Source: Cognatundibacterium squillarum (GTDB lineage Bacteria; Pseudomonadota; Gammaproteobacteria; Burkholderiales; Burkholderiaceae_D). Taken from it: a stretch of DNA of 64,000 nucleotides. Numbering within the stretch: position 1 is the stretch's first letter; every line of letters starts with the position of its first letter. Shown here in pieces: positions 8,300-17,130 of this stretch. The notes beneath the pieces are model-generated. The model saw only the letters and a list, made by a program, of their open reading frames with translations, was not told where the DNA came from and made no database searches. The DNA is taken from the NCBI RefSeq assembly GCF_014652435.1, contig NZ_BMYU01000007.1, forward strand, positions 182,538-246,537, read 5' to 3'. The translations under genes were made by a program, and so were the position numbers.

Positions 8300-9817
8300 A
8301 TGAAACCGGATTATGACAGCGTGATCATCGGCGGCGGACTCGGCGGCCTGGCGACAGCCGCCCTGCTTTCACGGCAGGGCAGGCGTGTGCTGGTACTGGA
8401 GCGCTATAAGCAGGTCGGCGGTTACGCGACGAATTTTCAGCGTGGCGACTTCACGTTTGATGTTTCGCTGCACGCGATGAATGGTATGACACCCGGCACA
8501 CCTTCCTATCGTTGCCTGCAGGATTGCGGCATCGCGGATAAGGTCACTTTTCTGCCGCAAAAAACCGTGTACCGGCTGGTTACCCGTCAGGGTGATCTGA
8601 TCGTCAGACATGAAGGCATCGATGCCTATCAGCAGTTTCTGTGTGAGCGTTATCCGCAGGAAGCCGAGAATATCCGGCAATTGTTTTCTGCTGCCGGAAA
8701 AATGTATCAGCAATTGTCCGCCTTTGTACAATCGCCGGACCCGTTCTGGTGGAAAGTACTCAGCACGCCATTGCGTTTTCCGCGTCTGATGCGCTACGAC
8801 ACTGATACGGTAGATCAGTTTTTTTCACGTTTCACCCGGCATCCGGAACTGAAGGAAGTTCTGGCAGCGCAATGGCCGTATTACGGTCTGCCGCCGGAAC
8901 AACTGGCTTACTCGTATTTTTCCTATCCGTTTTTTGATTATCTGGCGCACGGTGGTTATTCGGTCAAAGGCGGTTCGCAAAGCTTATCAGACGCACTGGC
9001 AGAATCGGTACGTGCGGCCGGCGGCAGTGTTGAAACTTCCCGCAGCGTGATTCAGATTCATCATCATAACGGGCAAGTCACCGGACTCACGTCAAAAAAA
9101 ATCGGCGACATCCGGACACAGCACGTAATCAGCAATATCAGCCCGCAGGCGACCGTTCAGTTAGCCGGACGTGAAGCGTTTCCTGCTTCATTTCTGAATA
9201 AACTGGATAACATGAAACCTGCCATGTCGGCATTTCAGATTTACATTGGTCTGGATTGCCCGCTCAGTACCTTTGGTATCGGGCCGGATGAGTACAGTGT
9301 GTTTTTTTGCGATGGTTTATCGTCTTCGTCACAGTTTCAGCAAATGTGCTCTGCACCTGAGCAGATTGATTTTCACGACACCGGCTGGTTTCTGAATTTG
9401 TTCACCAATGTTGATCCGGGTCTGGCACCGGCCGGAAAATCCACCATCGGCATTATTGCACTGGTATCCGGCAAACACTGGCAACAACTCGGCAAAGAAC
9501 AGTATCAGGCCCGGAAAGCAGCCATGACAGATGCGTTGTTAGCACAGCTGGAACAGCGTTTTCCGGGTATCCGTTCCCATATCGAGGTGCTGGAAGCAGG
9601 CACACCGAAAACTATGACCACCTATACCGGCAACTACATGGGCAGCATCAATGGCTTTGCACAAACCACGGATCAGGCGGGTGTGTGGCGACGTTTCCCG
9701 ATGCGCTATCCGCTGAAAGGCTTGTATCAGGTCGGCGCCTGGACTTTCCCCGGTGGCGGTTACGTCGGCGCGATGTTGTCAGCCCGCATGCTGGTAGACC
9801 GTTACTTCCGGCGCTGA
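8300..9817 (+). CDS. CrtI/retinol-saturase-like FAD-dependent oxidoreductase
   Basis: A 505-residue flavoprotein of the phytoene desaturase/amine oxidoreductase superfamily. The N-terminal dinucleotide motif IIGGGLGGLATAALL (9-23) is followed by VLVLE and VGGYATNF. A middle GGYSVKGGSQSLSDAL motif matches the carotenoid-isomerase/retinol-saturase pattern, and the C-terminal FAD motif reads QVGAWTFPGGGYVGAMLSAR. Such enzymes desaturate, saturate or isomerise polyene chains. It is the last gene of the seven-gene operon, with a clear ribosome-binding site (GACGGAG). No phytoene synthase or other carotenoid gene is nearby, so a substrate made by the ketosynthase pathway is more likely than a carotenoid. 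That is inference. Confidence 0.72.
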   Translation: MKPDYDSVIIGGGLGGLATAALLSRQGRRVLVLERYKQVGGYATNFQRGDFTFDVSLHAMNGMTPGTPSYRCLQDCGIADKVTFLPQKTVYRLVTRQGDLIVRHEGIDAYQQFLCERYPQEAENIRQLFSAAGKMYQQLSAFVQSPDPFWWKVLSTPLRFPRLMRYDTDTVDQFFSRFTRHPELKEVLAAQWPYYGLPPEQLAYSYFSYPFFDYLAHGGYSVKGGSQSLSDALAESVRAAGGSVETSRSVIQIHHHNGQVTGLTSKKIGDIRTQHVISNISPQATVQLAGREAFPASFLNKLDNMKPAMSAFQIYIGLDCPLSTFGIGPDEYSVFFCDGLSSSSQFQQMCSAPEQIDFHDTGWFLNLFTNVDPGLAPAGKSTIGIIALVSGKHWQQLGKEQYQARKAAMTDALLAQLEQRFPGIRSHIEVLEAGTPKTMTTYTGNYMGSINGFAQTTDQAGVWRRFPMRYPLKGLYQVGAWTFPGGGYVGAMLSARMLVDRYFRR

Positions 9818-9829
9818 TCTGCAGATCAG
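9814..9829. other. 16-bp perfect palindrome over the operon's last stop codon
   Basis: CTGATCTGCAGATCAG overlaps the TGA of the FAD oxidoreductase gene. It could fold at the mRNA 3' end, but no T-run follows, so it is not an intrinsic terminator. Confidence 0.45.
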
Positions 9830-9845
9830 GCGCGCTAGGGCAGAA

Positions 9846-9946
9846 GCGCACACATTGTGCAGCAGTCGTCATTAAGGGTTTCCGGAAGCCCGGACTTTCT
9901 GCCGACGACCGCCGGATCGCTATGCTGAACACCGCATTTGAAGCAT
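9846..9946 (-). repeat. Dispersed intergenic repeat family 1, copy 1
   Basis: On the minus strand this segment reads aaatgcggtgttcagca, then gcgatccggcggtcgtcgg, then cagaaagtccgg and a further ccggaaa...gctgcacaat. The same order occurs on the plus strand at about 22200 and about 37100. It lies in the 3' spacer after the biosynthetic operon. Confidence 0.75.
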
Positions 9947-10006
9947 TTTTTACCGCTACAGACTACGCTGGCGCTTACTGAGCAAATATGAGACTCCGCC
10001 AGCAAA

Positions 10007-10036
10007 AAGGCCATCCCGCAGGATGGCCTTTTTTTA
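10007..10036. terminator. Bidirectional terminator between the biosynthetic operon and NAD-GDH
   Basis: A perfect stem AAGGCCATCC/GGATGGCCTT with a cgca-type loop is flanked by an A-run on one side and a seven-T run on the other. It ends transcripts from both convergent sides. Confidence 0.9.
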
Positions 10037-10048
10037 CATCAGCACTGC

Positions 10049-13000
10049 TTACGCCAGATGACGCAATTCACGCAAAGCAACCGAGACCGGTGCCAGATCA
10101 GGTGCCTGTGCGGTGATGGTGGCCAGCAACTGGTTCAGGCGGGAAATCGCCTGCTCATTGCGGCCGCGCCAGTCGGTAATGGCTTCCTGACGTGACAGCA
10201 GGCCACGGGTGATCTGGCTTGCAATCGAATACACATCATCACGCGCACTGCCGCGGGCCTGTGTCTGCCACAGGGTATCGGTTGGCAGGCGGTTGATCTG
10301 ATTGCGCCAGCCACTGAGGCCCAGCTCATCATCCACACCAAAGTAAGCACGGGCGGTGCTTTCCAGATCGGATTGCGTACTGGCCGCCAGATCGACCAGA
10401 TCCAGTGCCGGGAAAATGAATTCCAGCGCACTCAGATCCAGTGCCAGACCGGATTCCACACCCGCCTGTACCAGCGTATCGCTTTCTCTGGCCCAGGTTG
10501 CCACGGCACTGGCCGGCAGCCAGTTTTCCAGTTGCGAACGCAGTTCACGTGCTGCCGGCTGATAACGCTGGATCAGTGTCGGCATATCGGAAGTCTGTGA
10601 ACGGATGCGCAGCATCCAGCGCGAAGCACGCTGGGTAATTGCGATCAGTTTGGACAACAGATCCAGCTGCAGACGGCCATCAACTTTGTAATCCAGCGCA
10701 TCAATCTGATCCCACAGCGGTTCCAGATCGAAAATCTCACGCGCCAGTGTAAACGCCCGGATCACATCGGCAGCGCTGGCACCGGATTCTGAAGCGATGA
10801 AGTTAACAAACGTCGCACCGGCACGGTTCACTACGGTATTTGTGATGTAAGTCGCGATGATTTCGCGTTTCAGCGGATGGCGGGAAATCGCATCGCTGAA
10901 ACGTTCCGACAAGACTTGCGGGAAGTAGGCTTTCAGCGCACGGCCAAAGAAAGGATCGTCCGGCAGATTGGAAGCGATCAGTTCATCAAACACTGCCATC
11001 TTCGCATACGCCAGCACCACCGCACCTTCCGGCGAAGTCAGGCCCTGACGACGGCCTTTGCGATGGAAGATTTCTTCATCGCTTGGCAGATATTCCAGCG
11101 CACGGTTCAGACGGTTTTGTTTCTCCAGTGCCTGCATCAGACGCTGCTGACCATCCAGCACATACAGCGGACGATGACCGGCCACATCCAGCGCCTGTGA
11201 CTGATAATAGTTATCGGTCAGCACCAGTTCTGCCACTTCATCCGTCATCGATGCCAGCAAATCATTACGCTGTTTCAGCGTCAGATCACCGGCTTCGACG
11301 ATCCCACCCAGCAGAATCTTAATATTCACTTCATGGTCGGAGCAATCCACACCGGCGGAGTTATCAATCGCATCGGTATAAATGCGGCCGCCTTTTTGGG
11401 CGAACTCGATACGGCCATTCTGTGTACAACCGAGGTTACCGCCTTCTGCCAGCACGCGGCAGCGCAGTTCTGCGCCGTTAACACGGAAGGCATCTCCGGC
11501 TTTATCGCCCACTTGCGCATGGGTTTCAAAGCTGGCTTTGACATAGGTACCGATACCGCCGTTGTACAGCAAATCCACCGGCGCCAGCAGCACGGCGCGT
11601 AACAGTTCATTTGGTGTCAGTTCTTCTGCAGTAATCCCCAGCGCTGCCTGCGCCTGCGGGCTCAGACGAATCGACTTGGCAGAACGCGGGAACACGCCGC
11701 CGCCTTCGGAAATCAGCGATTTGTCGTAATCATCCCAGCTGGAGCGCGGCAGATTGAACAGGCGCTGACGCTCGCGGAAGGACACCGCAACATCCGGCGA
11801 AGGATCAATAAAGATATGGCGGTGATCAAATGCCGCGACTAAGCGGATTTGCTCCGACAACAGCATGCCGTTACCGAACACGTCACCGGACATATCGCCG
11901 ATACCGGCCACGGTAAACGGTGTGGTCTGGGTATTGATGCCCATCGAGCGGAAATGGCGTTTGACCGATTCCCACGCACCACGCGCGGTAATGCCCATTT
12001 TTTTATGGTCGTAACCGACTGAGCCGCCGGACGCGAATGCGTCATCCAGCCAGAAGCCGTAATCCGCCGATACGCTGTTGGCGATATCCGAGAAAGTCGC
12101 CGTACCTTTGTCAGCAGCAACCACCAGATAAGGATCATCCGGATCATGGCGCACCAGACGGGCTGGTGGTACCACCTGACCTTTGACGATGTTGTCGGTC
12201 AGATCCAGCAGGCCGGACAGGAAAATGCGGTAGCAAGCGACACCTTCCGCCAGATACGCTTCGCGGTCGGTTGCCGGTGGCGCATTTTTTAGCACGAAAC
12301 CGCCTTTGGAGCCGACCGGCACGATGACGGTATTTTTGACTTGCTGCGCTTTGACCAGACCCAGAATTTCGGTACGGAAATCTTCACGACGATCCGACCA
12401 GCGCAAGCCGCCGCGCGCCACTTTACCGAAGCGCAGATGCACGCCTTCAACCCGCGGTGAGTACACAAAAATTTCAAACAGCGGCTTCGGTTCCGGCATG
12501 TTCGGCACTTCGCGCGGATTGATTTTGAAGCTCATGTAAGGCTTGTAGCTGCCATCCGCCTGGGTTTGCCACAGATTGGTACGCAGGGTTGCGTTCACGG
12601 TCGCAAAGAACTGACGCAGTATGCGGTCTTCGTCCAGACTTTCCACATTCGCGAGTTCGGCTTCCAGTTTTTCACGCAATTGCTGCTGCGCGGCCTGACG
12701 GTCTCCCGCAAAATCCGGCTTGAAGCGCGCACCGAAATACTCGCCAATGCATTGTGTGATAACGGAATTTTTATTCAGCGCTGCTTCAATATACGACTGG
12801 CTGTAAGCGAAGCCCAGTTGTTTGAAGTAACGTGTGCAGGCGCGCAGCACTACGATGGAACGCGCATCCAGGCTGGTGCTGAGAACCAGTTTATTCAGAT
12901 CATCGCTTTCCACTTCACCGCGCCAGACCTGACTGAACATGGTTTCAAAGCGGGTTTTGATCGCCGCCAGATCGGTATCTGCCGGTAATTGCAGACCCAG

Positions 13001-14806
13001 ATCATGAATCCATAAATTCTGCTCTTCCTGCGTCACCTGATAAGGATGCTCATCCAGTACGCGTGCGCCCATGTGTTCCAGCACCGGCAGGGAATCAGAC
13101 AATGCGACTTTGGCGGTGTTGTAAATCTTAAAGCGCAGCATGCCCGGTTCTGCATCCAGCGGACGGTACAAACGCACAATCATCGGCGATTCTGCACTCA
13201 GGCCCGCCAGCATATCGGCATCTTCTGCGCCGACCTGCGGTGAGAAATCTTCGCGGTAAGCGGTCGGGAAAGCCTGCGCAAAGCGGTTTGCCAGCAACAA
13301 GCCATTGCCTTCGCCGTGGGTGCGCAGCAATTCAGAAGTGCATTCATCTTCCCAGCGCTGCGACAGGCGGGCGATGCGGGTTTCCAGCGCGGCCAGCGGA
13401 ATTTGCTGAGGCGCACGGTCACGGGCACGGATCTGATAATGAATACGGGCCAGCGGACTGTCGGTCAGCATCGGTGTGAATTCCACCGACTGGCCATTCA
13501 GCGCCATCATCAGTTCGCGGCTGACTTTGACACGCAGCTCGGTGTTGTAACGGTCACGCGGTACGAACACCTGTGCCGACGTAAAGCGGCCGAACGGATC
13601 GCGGCGCACAAACAAACGGGTACGCTGTCTTTCCTGCAAACGCAGAATGCCGAGCGCATGGTCGGTCAGCGTGGCGACATCGATCTGGAACAATTCATCA
13701 CGCGGATAATCATCCAGAATCGCCTGCAAGGCTTTTGCTGCATGGCTTTGCGGCACTACGCCGGAAGCTTCCATCACCGCTGCCACACGCTGACGCACAC
13801 GCGGAATTTCGCTGACCGGTGCGGAGTAAGCGGTGGAAGTGTACAGACCGAGGAAGCGCGATTCGCCGATCACTTTGCCTTCAGCGTTATAGCGTTTGAC
13901 CGAGACATAATCGAGCCAGGACGGACGATGTACCGTCGCACGGGTCATTGCTTTGGTGACCAGCACCACTTCATCCGATTGCAGAATCGCCAGTACTTCC
14001 GGTGGCAGATATGCCTGTGTGGTCTGCGCTTTACCGCGCAGAATACCGAGACCGGATTCCGGTACGGCGACCAGCGACACTTTGTCGCCATCGTATTGCA
14101 GATCGTAATCACGCGCGCCGAGGAAAGTGAAATGGCGGTCTTCCAGCCAGCGCAGGAATGCCACGCCTTCCTGCACTTCCGGGCCGCTGCCATACTGTTC
14201 GCAGGCATTGCAGACGTCGGTGACGCGGTTCATCATCGCCTGCCAGTCGGTAACAGCAGCACGCACATCATCCAGCACCGTGTGCAATTCATCCGCCAGT
14301 GCCTGCTGATCCGCCAGATTCAGAATCCGGTCGCATTCCACCATGATCAGCGATTCCACCGGATCGGTCGCGCCGCGTGCTTTGGCCGCTGCGACAGTCG
14401 ATACTGCGCTGACCTGACCGGCAGCATCGCGCTGTACGCTCAGCAAGGGATGCACAATCCAGTGTGCGGTTCGGCCACTGCGGTTAATCGCCATCGTGAC
14501 CGAATCCACCAGAAACGGCATATTGTCATTCACGATCTGCACGATGGTGTGATCGCTGACAAAGCCGTCTTCGGCCAGTGTCGGGTTGTACACGCGGATA
14601 CGCGGCGTGCCGGGTGCGCGCGGTGTGTCGAGCAAACGCCAGTGGGCGCTGGCCTCAGCATACAGCGTGGCCGGACCACGCACCACGATTTCATCCGGAT
14701 CGGTATTTTCGAAGTAAGCAGTGAGGAAAGGTCCCTGGCGGTCGGCCGCGGGATGTGGGTGGGCTTGCGCATAAGCGATCAGCTCTGCGAAGTGCGAGTT
14801 GGACAT
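10049..14806 (-). CDS. gdhB: NAD-specific glutamate dehydrogenase, large (180-kDa) class
   Basis: A 1585-residue protein that fits the large bacterial NAD-GDH family, which oxidatively deaminates glutamate to 2-oxoglutarate and ammonium for catabolism. The long N-terminal regulatory part is followed by the catalytic core: RWSDRREDFRTEILGLVKAQQVKN, then GSKGGFVLKN, VVAADKGTATFSDIAN and TVAGIGDMSGDVFGNGML, which includes the dinucleotide-binding region. The start at 14806 is supported by AAGGAGAGCGT before the ATG. The gene is a single transcription unit, with terminator 10007-10036 downstream. Length and motif order are normal and I see no frameshift. The gene symbol follows the usage for this class in Pseudomonas; other names are in use. 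Confidence 0.93.
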   Translation of the reverse strand: MSNSHFAELIAYAQAHPHPAADRQGPFLTAYFENTDPDEIVVRGPATLYAEASAHWRLLDTPRAPGTPRIRVYNPTLAEDGFVSDHTIVQIVNDNMPFLVDSVTMAINRSGRTAHWIVHPLLSVQRDAAGQVSAVSTVAAAKARGATDPVESLIMVECDRILNLADQQALADELHTVLDDVRAAVTDWQAMMNRVTDVCNACEQYGSGPEVQEGVAFLRWLEDRHFTFLGARDYDLQYDGDKVSLVAVPESGLGILRGKAQTTQAYLPPEVLAILQSDEVVLVTKAMTRATVHRPSWLDYVSVKRYNAEGKVIGESRFLGLYTSTAYSAPVSEIPRVRQRVAAVMEASGVVPQSHAAKALQAILDDYPRDELFQIDVATLTDHALGILRLQERQRTRLFVRRDPFGRFTSAQVFVPRDRYNTELRVKVSRELMMALNGQSVEFTPMLTDSPLARIHYQIRARDRAPQQIPLAALETRIARLSQRWEDECTSELLRTHGEGNGLLLANRFAQAFPTAYREDFSPQVGAEDADMLAGLSAESPMIVRLYRPLDAEPGMLRFKIYNTAKVALSDSLPVLEHMGARVLDEHPYQVTQEEQNLWIHDLGLQLPADTDLAAIKTRFETMFSQVWRGEVESDDLNKLVLSTSLDARSIVVLRACTRYFKQLGFAYSQSYIEAALNKNSVITQCIGEYFGARFKPDFAGDRQAAQQQLREKLEAELANVESLDEDRILRQFFATVNATLRTNLWQTQADGSYKPYMSFKINPREVPNMPEPKPLFEIFVYSPRVEGVHLRFGKVARGGLRWSDRREDFRTEILGLVKAQQVKNTVIVPVGSKGGFVLKNAPPATDREAYLAEGVACYRIFLSGLLDLTDNIVKGQVVPPARLVRHDPDDPYLVVAADKGTATFSDIANSVSADYGFWLDDAFASGGSVGYDHKKMGITARGAWESVKRHFRSMGINTQTTPFTVAGIGDMSGDVFGNGMLLSEQIRLVAAFDHRHIFIDPSPDVAVSFRERQRLFNLPRSSWDDYDKSLISEGGGVFPRSAKSIRLSPQAQAALGITAEELTPNELLRAVLLAPVDLLYNGGIGTYVKASFETHAQVGDKAGDAFRVNGAELRCRVLAEGGNLGCTQNGRIEFAQKGGRIYTDAIDNSAGVDCSDHEVNIKILLGGIVEAGDLTLKQRNDLLASMTDEVAELVLTDNYYQSQALDVAGHRPLYVLDGQQRLMQALEKQNRLNRALEYLPSDEEIFHRKGRRQGLTSPEGAVVLAYAKMAVFDELIASNLPDDPFFGRALKAYFPQVLSERFSDAISRHPLKREIIATYITNTVVNRAGATFVNFIASESGASAADVIRAFTLAREIFDLEPLWDQIDALDYKVDGRLQLDLLSKLIAITQRASRWMLRIRSQTSDMPTLIQRYQPAARELRSQLENWLPASAVATWARESDTLVQAGVESGLALDLSALEFIFPALDLVDLAASTQSDLESTARAYFGVDDELGLSGWRNQINRLPTDTLWQTQARGSARDDVYSIASQITRGLLSRQEAITDWRGRNEQAISRLNQLLATITAQAPDLAPVSVALRELRHLA

Positions 14807-15373
14807 ACGCTCTCCTTGATTGGGAAGACACGAAAAACAAGCTCAGAAACACTGCCGACAGTATCCTCTAATCTGCGTCTTTCAACAAATCCCGGCAGGA
14901 TTTTTACGCCATTCCGGCGACGTAAAACGCGGGCAGATTGCGCTGCGACAAAGCCGGAAATGCCACTGCCACAGCGATTTCCCGTCAGATACCCGCATTT
15001 GCCACGCAGAAACCCTGCCGGCACCCTGCACTGAGCGGATTTTTGTTTTGCAGTGCAATATCGGGCATGAAAACCAGCAGCCAAGCGCATACGCACCATG
15101 CAAATTTCGTCATTTCAGCAAAAAACCACCTGTCCGGAGCGCCACTGTTTCTGCCGACGTCCGCAAAAAAGGCCGGAAAACCTGTGCAGAACACCGCATT
15201 TCGGCCATTTACCGCCCTGTGTGTGCATTCCGCTGCCGCTGCTGTCTCACCGCTGCCGCAGACGCATACCGGCGGACAGGGATTTCCGCTAGAATCGTTG
15301 CGGCTTCCGCTGGGGAAGCGCTGCCGCCCGCAACGATGGCGGTCAGGTTACATCACAGGCAAGGAAGAGACGC
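14807..15373. other. Intergenic region, no gene recognised
   Basis: This 567-bp region between divergent genes must contain the NAD-GDH promoter and that of the next gene. Frames in it look non-coding (biased composition, no start context). At 15114-15185 it holds a diverged copy of the 130-bp repeat seen near 58.6 and 59.3 kb. No recognisable promoter boxes were found with confidence. Confidence 0.5.
15114..15185 (+). repeat. Diverged copy of repeat family 2
   Basis: The order aaaaaaccacctg-ccg-gcc-ctgtttctgc-gac resembles the centre of the two good copies at 58564-58696 and 59286-59420, with many substitutions. The relationship is visible but weak. Confidence 0.4.
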
Positions 15374-15850
15374 ATGACACACCGCTGGGCACACGAGCAA
15401 TTTACTTTTATCACCAACCGCAACTGGTTTAAACAGGAAGACAAATCTCAGGACGGACGTCTGCATCTGTATTGCCCGGAAACCGGCAGCTCACTGGTAC
15501 TGAGCATGGACGCAATGGATATTCCTGACGACCGCATGGAATCGGTTGCACGTTTTGTGCTGGAAGCGCGTAAGCGTGCGCATGTGGAAGGCATACAGGA
15601 ATTAAACGGCAATAAAGAAGTGCCGGTACTCGAATACGACGGCGAACGCGTCGCCAAACATCCGACTGCCAACGCGTGGGAAATCGGTTACGAAGGCACA
15701 CAACCGGGCCGCAGCTTTTTCGGCTTCATGGGCTTTGTGACCAATGCCAAAGTCGTCAGCCTGTTTGTGATCACCCCGTTTTCTTACGGCGACGGCTGCC
15801 GCAATATGTTCCGCGAAGTCGTTGGTGGTTTCTCGGTCACAATTCCGTAA
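15374..15850 (+). CDS. Hypothetical protein (158 aa)
   Basis: I do not recognise a family. The protein is soluble-looking, begins MTHRWAHEQFTFITNRNWF, has no signal peptide or membrane helix, and ends GGFSVTIP. A ribosome-binding site (AAGGAAGAG) precedes the ATG with good spacing, and the codon usage matches the neighbours, so it is very probably a real gene. The next gene follows 39 nt downstream in the same direction and may share its transcript. The pattern of an N-terminal beta-rich part, a central helix (ESVARFVLEARKRAHVEG) and a C-terminal beta-rich part gives no functional clue. Confidence 0.75.
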   Translation: MTHRWAHEQFTFITNRNWFKQEDKSQDGRLHLYCPETGSSLVLSMDAMDIPDDRMESVARFVLEARKRAHVEGIQELNGNKEVPVLEYDGERVAKHPTANAWEIGYEGTQPGRSFFGFMGFVTNAKVVSLFVITPFSYGDGCRNMFREVVGGFSVTIP

Positions 15851-15889
15851 TTCTCACATTGCGTCTTCAACAGACGCAGGGGGCAACTC

Positions 15890-16273
15890 ATGCCGGACAA
15901 ATCCGCAAACACCAGTCTGATTAACTGGTTAGCCGAACCGGAAGAACAGGATTATCCGGCAGCCGCTTCCTATCTGAGCCTGCTGTATGCGCCGGATCGT
16001 GTCGATGACATGGTCAGCGCATTACGCAGCGCCACCGTTATCCGCTTTAAAGCCAAAGATATCTTCCGCGCTTCCGGCTTATCCCTGCTCGGCATCAGCA
16101 ATTCCCACGTCGAAAAAGACCGCAAAAAAATTGCCAACTGTAAGGCTTTATCGCCGCTGCTGCTGGTCAGAAATGAAGCCCTTGGCAAAGTCGTGATCGC
16201 TGACGGCTACCACCGTCTGTGTGCAATCTACAGCCTCTCAGAAGACGAGTGGATACACTGTAAGATTGTCTGA
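15890..16273 (+). CDS. Small ParB/sulfiredoxin-like fold protein
   Basis: A 127-residue protein whose C-terminal half reads LLLVRNEALGKVVIADGYHRLCAIYSL. This resembles the ParB N-terminal/sulfiredoxin-like nuclease fold, where a DGxHR motif follows a beta strand and precedes a helix. The N-terminal part (about 1-45) is acidic and helical. ATG 15890 is preceded by CAGGGGGC. Unlike chromosomal ParB it has no HTH and no linker domain, so a role in partitioning is unlikely; related small stand-alone proteins are mostly uncharacterised. It probably shares a transcript with the 158-residue gene upstream. The assignment rests on one motif and the overall length. Confidence 0.6.
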   Translation: MPDKSANTSLINWLAEPEEQDYPAAASYLSLLYAPDRVDDMVSALRSATVIRFKAKDIFRASGLSLLGISNSHVEKDRKKIANCKALSPLLLVRNEALGKVVIADGYHRLCAIYSLSEDEWIHCKIV

Positions 16274-16395
16274 ATCTGAGCGATTTGGATTCTGCAAACG
16301 CAGCCTTCTGCAGGCTGCTGAAGGATTGCATGTGCAACCAGCGCGCACAGAGACCACGATACTTTTAAAAACGCATTAACAATACAAACGGCCGG

Positions 16396-16443
16396 AAAAG
16401 CCCTGATCGCCCTGCCTTTGCGCTGCTGGCGATCAGTGCTTTT
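16396..16443. terminator. Bidirectional terminator between convergent genes
   Basis: The arms aaaagc-ctgatcgcc and ggcgatcag-gctttt pair around a central loop, with one bulge on each side. The A-rich and T-rich flanks suit termination in both directions between the genes ending at 16273 and 16482. Confidence 0.6.
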
Positions 16444-16481
16444 CAGTCATGCTCGCCATTGTGTGCAGATGCAGCCCGCGC

Positions 16482-17000
16482 TCACAACGGATGATGATCA
16501 TGCAGCGAGCAGGCTTGTACGGTTGCGCCGAAGAAGCTGGCTTGTAAGCGGAAGGCTTGCAGCAGGCGCTGGCGGCCGGCTTCGTCTTCGGGCAGGGCGA
16601 ACACGACTTTCAGATAACGCTGACCGGCGTGGGTGTTGCTGGTCTGGCCGATATCGCTGACGAGCATATCCTGCTCCAGCAGACTCATCACGGTAGCGGG
16701 TGCGGCGGGCTGATGCTGGCTGCGCAGCTCTGCCATCACTTCGGCTTCGGTCACCATCACGGTATCGTGTGCGCCCTGAAATTTGCGCACACCGGCAATC
16801 GTGACGGCAATGCCGCCGGTGACTTCAAATTCATCGCCGGTCACTTTTTCATAATGGAAGGCTTCCCAGCCTGCGACGCCGCGCTTGCGCTGGGCGACAG
16901 CAGCCAGTGCCTGTATCGCCAGCCCGCCGCCGCTGATCATGCCGACCGGCAGCATGGCGGATAAGTCTTCCGGCAGGGTTTCATGTTGTGTTTCGCTCAT
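16482..17000 (-). CDS. Hypothetical protein (172 aa)
   Basis: No family recognised. The protein begins MSETQHETLPEDLSAMLPVGMISGGGLAIQALAAVAQ and ends with a His-containing tail (SLHDHHPL). A glycine-rich stretch near residue 20-35 could be a short hydrophobic helix, but there is no convincing signal peptide. The start is placed at 17000 because GGAG lies 6 nt before that ATG. The longer open frame to 17306 runs through the terminator of the upstream peptidase gene and is not coding. A hairpin with a T-run (17060-17088) separates it from the M28 peptidase, so it should have its own promoter in a spacer of only about 60 nt. Confidence 0.7.
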   Translation of the reverse strand: MSETQHETLPEDLSAMLPVGMISGGGLAIQALAAVAQRKRGVAGWEAFHYEKVTGDEFEVTGGIAVTIAGVRKFQGAHDTVMVTEAEVMAELRSQHQPAAPATVMSLLEQDMLVSDIGQTSNTHAGQRYLKVVFALPEDEAGRQRLLQAFRLQASFFGATVQACSLHDHHPL

Positions 17001-17059
17001 GACTGACTCCGTACAAATAATCCCGGAATTATCGCGCAAAGCCAGACTGTGTGCCGCAA

Positions 17060-17088
17060 TAAAAACGGCGTCCGCAGACGCCGTTGCC
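17060..17088 (-). terminator. Terminator after the M28 peptidase gene
   Basis: On the minus strand the stem aacggcgtc/gacgccgtt closes on a four-base loop and is followed by TTTTTATT. This ends the peptidase transcript. Confidence 0.8.
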
Positions 17089-17130
17089 GCTTGCTGAGCG
17101 CCTGCCGGGTCAGCGCTGTGAAGATGTGCT

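Noticed and set aside
3061..9817. Aryl-polyene, polyyne or carotenoid gene cluster
   Set aside because: No ammonia lyase or aryl-CoA ligase, no AMP-ligase with multiple membrane desaturases and rubredoxin, and no phytoene synthase are present, so none of these named classes fits.
13316..15034. A 572-codon open frame on the plus strand opposite NAD-GDH
   Set aside because: It is the complement of a long, clearly coding gene, has no ribosome-binding site and no protein-like motif; it runs past the GDH start into non-coding sequence.
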